From: Mya arenaria
Taxonomy: Eukaryota; Mollusca; Bivalvia; Myida; Myidae
NCBI RefSeq assembly: GCF_026914265.1
Contig: NC_069125.1
Coordinates: forward strand, 75,641,546-75,705,545
Length of the DNA: 64,000 nt
Reading direction: 5' to 3'
The notes beneath the pieces are model-generated. The model saw only the letters and a list, made by a program, of their open reading frames with translations. It had not been told where the DNA came from and made no database searches. A program made the translations under genes and the position numbers. Shown piece after piece: positions 47,016 through 59,000 of this stretch. Numbering within the stretch: the first letter of the stretch is position 1; each line of letters begins with the position of its first letter.

Positions 47016-50000
47016 GCAAGTATTTCCTTTGACAGTTGATGATTTTGATTTTTAGGCTTTTAGAGGTCAACAACGGTAATATTGCTAAAATCTGCTTCAA
47101 ATGAATTTTAGTAATTATCTCTCTATGAAAGATGTTGACTACTGTTTACCCACTTCCGTTTTGACAGTTTATTCAAGTTGTTGAAATTATTATGAGTAAA
47201 TGGTCAACAATCCATTATTTTTTCATATCTGCTTATTTTCAAGAATTGCAACATGTCATGAGTTTTAAAACGCGTTTGTAAATAGCATTGCAACATGACT
47301 TTTTTTTAAATAATTTGACATGCAAAAACCTTACATTTCTGTGAATATACATACAGTATTTTGTGAGAATAAAAATTCAAGAATTATTCTAATATCTCAT
47401 TTCAAAGTGAAGATATAGCAATTTGTATGCACCCACCCTTCACCGCCATGAAAATGCTCTAACTGAAAAGTCACGAAATCCTGATCCCCAAGTTTTTATT
47501 TTCATTGTAAGGCATGTAGAACTGCCCAAAAGGCTTTATTTACTATATGCAAACATATAAACTGAATAAAACACAGCAAATGAACAAACTAAAATAAATA
47601 AACAGTTTCGTTACAAACTGAAACGAGTTGTACAATTGCAATTACAGTTTTAATTTATTACACTGCCATTTAATAATGTGATATTGATCAAACCAATTAT
47701 TATATTAATATTATATTATATATAATAATGATTGTCAATTTATGAGTGAATTCCTTCTTTTTGCTGTTGTCTCCTGTTAAATGTTTTATAAATACTAATT
47801 TGTGGTTGCTTATAAACATGATTCCCATTTGTAGGTTATAATCACATATAAACATCAACTCTGGATTTAAATAGTACATTTACATTACTTTAAGGCATAA
47901 AATGGAAATGGGAAACATGCTTATTAATTTTCCAAATAAGCTTATGTTTTTTGTGTTTAAAAAAAATCAAAATGAAGCCTTATTTGCATTCACTAAATGT
48001 GTTGCCTTACTGTATCAATTTATTTTCTACATTATGTAATCTGTGATTTATAATTCAAATAACATGACCCATGATTGGAATAAAATTTATCTTATCTTTT
48101 CTTATTACACAAAAACAACGTTTCTGTTAGAAAACTACTGATGTAACCTAAATCTGGCATTTTTCTCGGGCTTTATTTTATATAAACACTTCTTTATTAC
48201 ATACTGTAAACATATTTGAGAAGGAAACGGTATGAAACTGGGGACAAACACAAACTTTGTTAAAAAACATTGTTTATTTTACAATTATTCAAAGAATAGA
48301 CATAAAATGTATTCATTCTGAATGTTAACACCTATTTACACAGGGTGTACTTGCAGTTTGAAGCTGTCAGCAACTGTTTCATGTATTAATCATCAAGCAT
48401 CTGACTAAGTGAAAACGGTAGTTTCACTTTGCGGCAGCCATTTTGGATTTTTGTTTACATTTTGGCGAAGTCTATAAATGGTCTAAGAACGTTCATAGTC
48501 CATTTGTTTTCGTATCAAAAGTGATAAAAAACTATGAGAGATTCATCCCATGCTTAAAAGCAAACCAAATAATCCTTTGTACTTGCCTGAAAACATGAAA
48601 AAAACGTTTAATCAAATTTTCACTTTCGTTTTTCTTTTAGAAAAACCACGTTTTCAGTGAACTCTGACTGGTTTCCAGAATATTTCATCATCTAATTAAC
48701 TATAAATAGCCACATGGTTCTCCGCAAATGTTGATATATGTGTTTTTAAGGGTGTATAAAACCGGTACCAGTATTGGGTCGCCTTCCGTGAAAAATTAAT
48801 ATTCATGAGATTCATAAGGGGAGATTACTACAATTGACTTGGCATCGCTATAATGTAAAGTAAGTCTCAAAGGAAAAGATCACCTGGTGTGAGGCTCCAA
48901 CCTTTGCCAACCTTAGGGTTGACTTGTTGAATCACAAGCTCACCCGGTATGAGGCTCCAACCTTTGGCAACCTTAGGGTTGACTTGTTGAATCACAAGCT
49001 CACCCGGTGTAAGGCTCCAACTTTTGGCAACCTTAGGGTTGACTTGTTGAATCACATGCTGTCTTCTAGGTCCTTGCGTGCACTGGTTCTTATTCGCACA
49101 CACTAATGCCAAAGGTAATGTTTTACAACTTACAGTGTGCCAGGATATTAAGGCATGCCAAGGCAAAGTGTTTAGGGACAATTACAATGAAGTGTGACTC
49201 AGAGCCAATCAAGGGGTCATTTATCAATGTCTTTTAGTGATTTAATCAGCAAAATATGTAGTTTGAAAGGGAAGTTACTGTTGCTTGCTGTTCTGTGTTT
49301 ATTTGTGTACAAAGAAGTCACTTATGTTATGGCATATATATCTACAGGGGGAGAGGATTTAGATGCTCTGTGCAAGAATCTGTTTAAAGTGTTCAACTGT
49401 TGATGCAAGATCCCTCCCTTACCCATTTTATGACTGACCAACAACCCTTCAGAAATTCTGTTACTGTTTATGAGTTTTTACAATTGTTAAAATTGTTTTG
49501 TTTGCAGAGTTTCTTTGGTTTCGGCCAAAGTGCCGAAGTTGAAATCCACTTGGATGGCCAAGATACACGGAAAACTGCTGAAATCAAAACAGAGGATGGG
49601 AAAAAAGAAAGGCACTACTTATATTATGATGGTGAAACCGTCTCCGGAAAGGTTTGTTTCTCTGAACTGTAGCACCTGCTATCATAAGTTGTCATTAAGT
49701 AAAATACACATGCGCAATGATAATGAAATAAAAAAAATGTACTGCTCATAGACATCATGACATTTGTATGTACCGTAATACACCTTACTGGTTGAGAAGC
49801 AGTGTCCGACAGTTTTTACAAGTGTTTATTGATTTATTCATACATGTTAAAATTCCTACTAAGACAGGGCTTTTTCTATAGTACCCACGGGTCCGACTAT
49901 CGGACCCATTCCCAAAGCAAAATATAAGATATTTTTCCCAATCTTCAGAAAAAAATCCCAATCCAAAAAAAAAAAAAAAAAAATTTTTTTTTTTTTTTTT

Positions 50001-53000
50001 TTTTTTAGAAATTCTTTTTACCTGTACTGGTTCATTTTCAACATCCTAATAAATTATGTGATTGTAAGTTTTTTTGGTAATTGAACTGAGAAATCATTGA
50101 TTTTCATTACATTCAGACATATGAACTATTATATGTCATGATTTATTTCAATAGATATTTACACCCCAAGGATTGATATTTCAGCCATTGTGGGTCTTTT
50201 AAAGGGAAAATAAACTAATATTAAATCATCTCCTTATTCACAGGAGACTAGACAGCTTTTTCTTTTCACTGTAAAATTTCCCAATTTCCGCATTTTCACG
50301 ACGCAAAATTTCCCAAAATGTCTAGGGTCTTTTTCCCAAAATGGGTAGAAAAAGCCCTGTAAGATTGTTTACATTTTAGATAACTACAGCTCAAGCTGCT
50401 ATTGTCGATATATTTTTCACATGTATGACGTCACATATAGTGTATCTAATGGGGGCGCCAAGAGGGTACTTACACTGTTCTGATTAGCTGTTGACGAGAA
50501 GCAGTTTCCGACAAATCAAATACGCGGCAGATTTTAGGTGCCTATTGTGTGTTTTTTTAACCATTTATTCAATATACTAAATAGAAGACTATAATACGAG
50601 ATCTATTATTTAATTTTTCAGCATTTACCAAAAATTAAACATAAAAACTTACGCCAGTCAATCATCATTCTGGAAATCAGGCAGACACTAAATATCAATG
50701 ATATTTTGTTTCATTTCTAATAAGAACTTGTGTTTGTTATCATTTTAGTAAATGTGGGTGTAAAACTAGCATGACAACAGTGTTCACAAATATGTACACA
50801 ATGATCATCGTTTGTATAAGTCAATTAAGGACAACCTTGTAGCTATTCATTATAGATATGCAAATTAGGTTCACACGCATGCGCAATGCGCTGCGCGTGA
50901 CGATCCCCCACGTGCAAGTTTGTGTACAAATTGAAAAATAAACATTAAACATTAAATAATAATAAAAGTTATTTACGTGTCTCGGTAAAAACTTCAACTT
51001 TTGATTGCCTAGTAACCATATAATTGAATTGCAATACCTTCTTTATGAAGATAAAAAGAAAGTACGCGAAAAAGCGATTTGTCGGAAATTGCTTTCCGTC
51101 GGAAACTGCTTCTCAACCAGTAGAGTTCGGAAACTCTAAGAATTCAGACGCTCATAATTATTTTCAAAAAATAATTTATTTTGCGTACCTAATTTTCGGA
51201 CACCCAAAGGTCATCAATCATAACTTTCACAGTTACCGTTAACAAGTTTCACAGGCAGCGTTTATTGATCTTTATAATGTTTTTTTCCTGGCTAGATTAC
51301 CATACAGTATACACCACTACAACTTAATTGGTTACTAACCATCCTAAACGATTTATTGCCTGTAGAGAGAGGAAGTGTGATATATTTATTGGAGGATTAA
51401 AGAATCAACAAGGGCAGTCAGGGGATTAAGAAAACAAAGACATGACATGTTTGTACCACATTTATAGCCTGTATGAAGCAATAATCGTACAGTCCGCCCG
51501 GTTAGCTCAATCGGTAGAGCGTTGGACTCTGAATCGGACAACCCGGGTTTGATTCCCGGGCGGACCAGGTCACTTCTGTTGTGATTGGTTATGAAATCCT
51601 TTCTACGACCATTCGCACTGTACCACTGCCCCTGGCATGTACAGAAGTTGTCAGTTCCTTGCAGAGGTGAAGGCACCCAGTACTGGTTCTGCCCAGGATA
51701 GGTGTGTGGTGGTTGAACTGTCACTCTGGGACCCTTCAATGTGCTCACGCCGGGACCAGGAGTATAAACTACTAACACCACCACCATAATCGTACAGTTA
51801 TACTCATTGAAACCATCAATAGAACAATAAAAGTCAACACATTCAATGATACAGGTAACTATTTAACGAGATGAATTAAAGTTAGAAATGCAATACTGAG
51901 TTTACAATCGAAAACATCACGCAGACACATTAATTGCACATAACATTGTCCATGCTCTCCAAGAGATCTGCAGCCAATAGAAGATGTTGATTTATTTCAA
52001 TGCATGTGTAAATCGGTAAACTTAATTTTAATTAACTTGATGAAGGATTTACACTTAAAGGCGTAATAAATAACCATTGATAACTACGGAGAAATCAATA
52101 TGTGGTAAAACGCAATACATGAAGAAAGGGCAGGTTTTATTTTTATTTCCGACATAAATAAAATGTAAAAATGGTAATTTTCTTTAAATTCGGACAGCGA
52201 CAAAAAGAATCACTCTAAGGTGAATTACGGTATTCATTTTTCACAGGTTTTTAATATTAAAACATAATTAAACTAAAAGATTAAGAAACAGAAAAACTCT
52301 TTATTCGCAAATAGTCTCAAAAGCATTTAAATTACATGAAAACACTTGCAGTATTCATATCATAACTTGTTCAATACCAATTCCCTTTTTGAGTTACTTA
52401 CCAGTAGTGAGTAGTAAATTACTGAAATATTTCAATTCTCAGGTAAATGTGAACCTCAAGAAAGCAGGAAGTAAAATGGAGCACCAGGGCATTAAAATAG
52501 AGTTTATAGGACAAATAGGTAAGGCCATGTCATAATTACTGTTACAAAGTTTGAGATGCTATACCTATTGTAAAATATATTTATTTCAGATTGGTAGTAC
52601 ACTGAAGTCTTACAAATATGTACAAGTTGTATAATTGGACATTGAGCACTTTTACACTATTGAGCATAACTTAACAGAGGCATAGATGTTTGTGATGATA
52701 GTGTCTACTAACCTTTTCATCATAGGATTTATTCATTATATACAATATACATATACATATATAGTCATTCCTTGAAATTGAGTTTTTTTAACAAGCCCCA
52801 ATACTACGGTATATGTTCATGTCATGGCACGAATAATATCCAAAATATTTGCCTCATATAGTCACCAGAATTTAAGCAATTAAAACAAAAATTGTCACCA
52901 TTCTTTTCGTGCTTCTTAAGGTACTTGTATCTTTAAAACCTTTTTTGTTTTAAATATAATGATACTTTTTTGGTAATACACAAACGGAATAACGTAACAA

Positions 53001-56000
53001 TACACGCAGCACAATTTCATGTTATGATCAGCGCCATTAGCAGTTTGTTTTATGACAAACGGACCAATTGGAACAGTACTTTTATGCATAGCTGCAAGTA
53101 CATAATTTGTTTAAATGTATCTCCTGTGAAAAACCATGTGTTTGGTTCACCAATTTTCAGATATCAATTCATCGTCATAGTGGATTAGCAGCTGTCATGG
53201 TGGCGTCAGTCTATTGGTTATTTTGACCTGTTTATTGGAGTATTTGGGAATGTGTGAAGAACAAACAAAGTTTGTCACAATGTGTATTAAATTTTCTATG
53301 GACCGAATTTCTAAAAAATAAAAGAAATTTGGAGCAATTTTTAGCCAATTTCTGTTACTGAAATTGGTCTGGCATGGTCAAAATCAGCAAATTGGCAACA
53401 TGGTCAAAATCAGCAACATGGTCAAAATCAGCAAATTGGCAACATGGTCAAAATCAGCAAATTGGCAACATGGTCAAAATCAGCAACATGGTCAAAATCA
53501 GCAAATTGGCAACATGGTCAAAATCAGCAAATTGGCAACATGGTCAAAATCAGCAAATTGGCAACATGGTCAAAATCAGCAAATTGGCAACAAATTGGCA
53601 ACATGGTCAAAATCAGCAAATTGGCAACATGGTCAAAATCAGCAAATTGGCATTATGGTCAAAATCAGCAAGTTGGCAAATTTTAGTAGCCCTGGTTCAC
53701 GTTATTATTAAATTTTCTTGAACAAGCTTAAATACTTTATTTTCGTGTTATTGTGAATTTTTCTTGAACAGGCCAGAATACTATACATGTATGTTATTGT
53801 AGTATTAATTTCTTGATCATGCTCAAATATATACATGTATATAAAGTTAAACATATAACAAAACCAAAAAATGTTTACATGCCCAGGGTTGATTTGGGGA
53901 TTTGGGTTTGTTCTAATTCAGATGACTAGTCTTGTTTTATGGGACATAAAGTAGAAGCTAAAAACTGATGCAACAACCATGTGAAAATATAATTTAAAAA
54001 GCATAGTTTTGCATATAAGCATTTTACCAGTTTTTAGTGGCTTACATGAGTGGCTTTAGTGGCTTTCATGAATGAGATTAATGCTGCATTTTAGAACTGT
54101 ACTATGACCGAGGCAACCACCACGAGTTCACATCGTTAGTGAAGGAGTTGGCACGACCAGGAGAAATGAGTCAAAACACAAGCTTCAACTTTGAGTTCCA
54201 ACAAGTAGAAAAACCTTACGAATCATACACAGGTGCTAATGTTAGATTAAGGTAAGGTTTTCAAAAAACTATCCTTTAGTTTAAGCACTGTATGTGCTGT
54301 TGATATAAAGACAAGAAATAGTGAATACATCATTTGTACCGAGATGGAGGAACTTCATCAGGCAAGCAAAAAAGTCTATCCTGGCAACTTAAAATATAGC
54401 AAGCTGGATAAACTTTCTCCATCTCAGCATTAGACATTAATTGATTTATCAAGCTTCAAATGATTAAGCTTTCTCCACCAATAATCACTTGCAAGCAGAT
54501 CATAATATTTTCTATGAAGCATCTTAAATCCTTTTACTTTTTGTGCAGCTAACATTGCATGATAAGTATAAATTTCAACAGAATTAGATTACATAAATTC
54601 TTGAGCTTATCTGCCAACTGTAACAAAAACATTTTGCTAGCAAATATGTGCCAGATTTACAAAAAAGTTCATTGCTGCAGCTATTGTTTTTCACTTGTTT
54701 ATCTTTGTCATGAAATGACTTCCCAAGTGAAGCACAAGCCCTGAGCTCTTTTTACATGAAGATATATAATATCTTTATTCTATAATAGTTTTTAAATAAT
54801 GAATTAATAATAAATTAATGTAGAATTTTATTGTGTAACTCTTATATATCATATTTTATTTCCCCAGATATTTCCTGCGTGTGACTATAGTAAAGCGCCT
54901 AAGTGACTATGTAAAGGAGCAGGATATCATTGTTCACACACTGTCACAGTACCCTGATATGAATTCCAGCATCAAAATGGAAGTCGGCATAGAGGATTGT
55001 TTACATATAGAGTTTGAATATAATAAGTCAAAGTAAGAAAATATTTTCAATCTTCTTTAAACTTGTTAATGGATTTGCTTATAGTCTGGGCTGACCAGTT
55101 TATTTTCCAAGGTAATAACTTCTATTAAATTGCTCTTATGATACCATATTAAATTGCTCTTGACATATCATATTTATTGATGTATTTACATGCTCTGAAG
55201 ATATCATTTTTAATTCTCTTAAGATACCAAATTTAATTGCTTTTAAGATACCATATTTAATTGCTCTTAAGATACCACTTGAAGGACGTTATTGTTGGAA
55301 AGATATACTTTCTGCTAGTGCGGATAAAAATACGTTACATGGAGTTAGCGATTGTAAGACGAGAAGTGACTGGGGCAGGTATACCCAAGTACTACAGCTT
55401 TGAGTGTTGTATAAAGTTGCCACCAGTAGATTTGTTGTTGTGGTTGATAAAATTGTTCAATGTACCAAGGTCTTTATTCTAGTTTACAGCAAGATTTATA
55501 ATTTCATAGCTTTATTTTATATTCAGTTTGTTTGTGTTGTGAGATTAATGTGAGTTTCTTGATCATATGCCTTTTGTGTGATGTATGTTTTTATGCCCCC
55601 GAAGGTTGGCATATAAAAATTGCACCATCCGTTGTCTGTCCGTCCATGCATTTGACTCAATTTTTAGTGTCCGGACTGTAACTTTCTATTGTACAGCAGA
55701 TTCTAAAATAACTTGCCACTTGTGTTCGACATACCAAGACCATGTGTCACATGCAAGAACCATGACTTTACCCTAAGGTCAAGGTCACATGTGTTTTTTT
55801 ACTATGGAATGCTGCATATAAGGAAAAGAGTATATTTAGTCGTGTCTAGGCTGTATCTTTCTCTTGTACGGACAGGTTTTAAAATAACTTGCCACATATG
55901 TTTGACATATCAAGACAACGTATCTGTGCAAGACCCAAGTCCCTATTTCTTAGTCAAAGGTCACACTTGCAGTTTGTTCACAATGGAATGCTTCATATAA

Positions 56001-59000
56001 GGACATAGTAGACATATTACATATTACAGTGACCATGCATGTGTCTCATGTGGTGTTGCAAAACATTAATGAGAGGTAATTCATGTCTATAAATACCATA
56101 TCTTCATAAACATTCCTTTCTTTATCCACGCATTTCATTGATAATTTTTTCCTTTCTAAATTACCTTTAAATTAAACTTAAGTACCACTTCGGGGGCATT
56201 TGTTACTTACAGTGACATCTCTTGTTTCAGCCATCATCTAGTCTCCAAGGCCATACATAAGCTGTTGCATGGGTTATATGCGTAGTGATTGCTTACTTGC
56301 ACCCAGCAAACACCACAAATAAGAGTTCTGCTCATGCCTTGGGTTCATTCTGTCTAAAACACAAGTGTGACAGTATGCAGTTTCAAAATAAAATTGTGAA
56401 AATTGTTAAATAATGGATTTACTACCATTTAGTTACCAGGTGTTTCTTGACTTTCATTGTAAAAAGCATTATTGCATACCAAGCTACAGAACTCAGATTT
56501 GTGATGATATTAGAATTGTTTACGTTGCCTTGATTGATACTGTACTTGTTGTGGCAGGTACCACTTAAAGGATGTGATAGTGGGCAAGATCTATTTCCTT
56601 CTTGTGCGCATCAAAATAAAACATATGGAGATACAGATTATCAAGAGGGAAAGCACCGGCACAGGTGAATGTCTAGTTCTAGTTGTATGCATTTTGTGAT
56701 ATGTTGAAAAAGTCATGCGTTCTATACAAACTATATGCTAATGAAGTCACTTTAATATCATTTACTGCTTTTCTGACTTTCCATTATCACGAAATATATA
56801 TTCTGTTATAGATATGACCGGTACATGCAGTATGCTTTACTTTTTCTATCGTGGTAGTTCTATTGTGGTAGTTGCATAAGCATAATATTTTCACAAATAT
56901 TTTTAAGAAATCTGTTACTGTAAAACATTGATTTTTATCTGCTATTGATATGTCAGTTGATGTTTATTGATAGAATTAATTTTTCTTGGTAAAATTTGAA
57001 AATATTGAATTTTTAGTTAATTAAGCCAAATAAAAAAATAGGTCTGTTTCAGGTTACCCGACCGACCCTATTTTTTCCCGCCGACCCTAACCTATTTTTC
57101 CCTGAAAAAAATGTGATTTGGGTACGAAAAGCATTTGTTACGAAATGTATGTACGTAAAGTTGACAATATTAGAGTTGGATTTCTGAATGTATTTACCGT
57201 ACTTCACCTTAGAGTTCGGACATCTTAAAATAATTAATTTTTCGCTCTACGAATTCATAGAAATTTTTACATTTTATTTACATGTATGGTAAACCTGCCT
57301 TTTTTCTTCATGTCTGCATTTTACCACTTATTAATTTATCCGTAGTTATCAATGGTTATTACGCCTATAAGTCACGGTAGCTCCTTCATCAAGATAATTA
57401 AAATCCCATTCAACACCATTTTATACATGCATTGAAATGAATAAACACCTTTTATCGGCTTCAGATCAAACAGTCACATTGTGTGACGTCACATAACTCA
57501 GTTATACCCACGAGAATCTCATGGAGAGCATGGATATTGTTATGCAGGATTAATGTGTCTTGGTGGTGTTTTTTATTGTAACTTAAGTATTGCATTTATA
57601 ACTTTAATTCATCACATTTAATAGTTACCTGTATCATTGAATGTGTTGACTTTATTGTTTTATTGATGTTTCAATGAGTATTACTGTACGATTATTGCTT
57701 CATAAAGTCTATATTAAAAGTGTGATACAAGTTTCAAAGTTTATTGGCGGATCGTTTTACAAACATGTCATGTCTGTGTTTTCTTAATCTCTGCATTGCC
57801 CTTGTTGTTTCTTTAATCCTCCATTAAATATATCACTCATCCTTTTCACCAGGCAATAAATCGTTTAGGATGGGTAGTAACCAACTAACTTATCACAGTG
57901 ATATATAGGGTTAGGTAATCTAGCCAGGCATTGTAACGATAAAGATCAATAATTTTTGTCTGTGAGACTTAGTAACTGTAAAAGTTCAGTCGATGTCCTT
58001 TGGGTGTCCGAAAATTAGGTACCTAAAATAAATTATTTTTGAAAATAATAATGGATGTCCGAATTTTATAGATTGTCCGAACTCTTAAGGTGAATTACGT
58101 TTGTGCTTGTGTGGCAGGTATATTTCAATTCTTGAACTATATTTTCTAGTCAGATACAAATGTGTCAGATACTGACTTTCGGATTGATATGTCAGACTTA
58201 AGTGTGCAATTTTGGCAATAAAACCTGCATGTTACTTGTTCTTCAAACCTGAACCCCCAGGTCCTCTTGACAGCATTGAGGTTTCCTTGGCTGATGACTA
58301 ATATGGTAAATTTGCTGTCCCACTCTTCATGTAATTGTGTTACAGGGAGGTTAGTATTCTACAGAGGGTGATTGAAAGCAAACGGGTGCATAAAGAAAAG
58401 TAAAACCGTTCCTGGAAAGTCTTAAATAATAGCAGAGTGGTGTACCATAACTTAGTTAAAATCCAACCATCATTGTCAAAGTATTTAACCAGACAAATAA
58501 AGAATGTTTCCTTTGAAGCATGTAACATGTTTAAAAACTACTGATAAACCTGAAAATTGATGACTTTTATTTTTGTTACTTTCTGAGTCAACAGTTACTA
58601 AAATCGATATATCAAAAAAAAAAAAATATATATATATATATATTCCGACCTACCTACCCTATTTTTTTTGGCAGTGTTACCTGAAACACACCTATTTTTT
58701 TATTTGGCCTTACAAGTGAAACATATTTTATGCTTCTGAATTAGAACCTTTTGCTGCTTCCATTCTGATGGCATGAAATTATTATAATATGATAAATATA
58801 GATCATATAGATAAATATGAACTAAAATCTATATATGTAAATCTATATACAGGTGTGCCTTCAGATTTAAGATATGATGGGTTTTGACTGCGAGAATATC
58901 TTGTTTTGCAGGTCCCAACACGTTTAATGAGAATGAGACGATAGCAAAGTATGAGATCATGGATGGAGCCCCAGTGAGAGGTCAGTGTTCACAGGAAATG

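Larger units (their letters stand above)
49773..52230. mobile_element. TA-duplicating TIR element, copy 1 (host of nested insertions)
   Basis: Left end TA|CCGTAATACACCTTA, continued after an inner insertion at 51,123 as GAGTTCGGAAA; right end CTCTAAGGTGAATTACGG|TA. The inverted ends CCGTAATWCACCTTAGAGT are flanked by TA. Its body (51,123-52,230) is about 80% alike by eye to the inverted copy at 57,183-58,100. It contains an inner TIR element (49,788-51,120) and a SINE (51,494-51,785). No transposase. Lies in VPS26 intron 2. Confidence 0.8.

Noticed and set aside
48924-49181. Open frames on both strands
   Set aside because: They come from the three-unit 60-bp repeat.
51494-51567. tRNA gene (anticodon-like CTG)
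   Set aside because: It has mismatched stems and extra nucleotides, a long non-tRNA body and target duplications, so it is the head of a SINE.
53364-53721. Three overlapping ~115-codon open frames
   Set aside because: They translate a 26/18-bp minisatellite; all frames are open because the unit lacks stops, and the block lies in a VPS26 intron.
55379-55482. Read-through tail after exon 6a (34 codons) as an alternative VPS26 C-terminus
   Set aside because: A good donor closes 6a, and the tail has no conservation that I recognise; it would remove most of the C-terminal arrestin domain.
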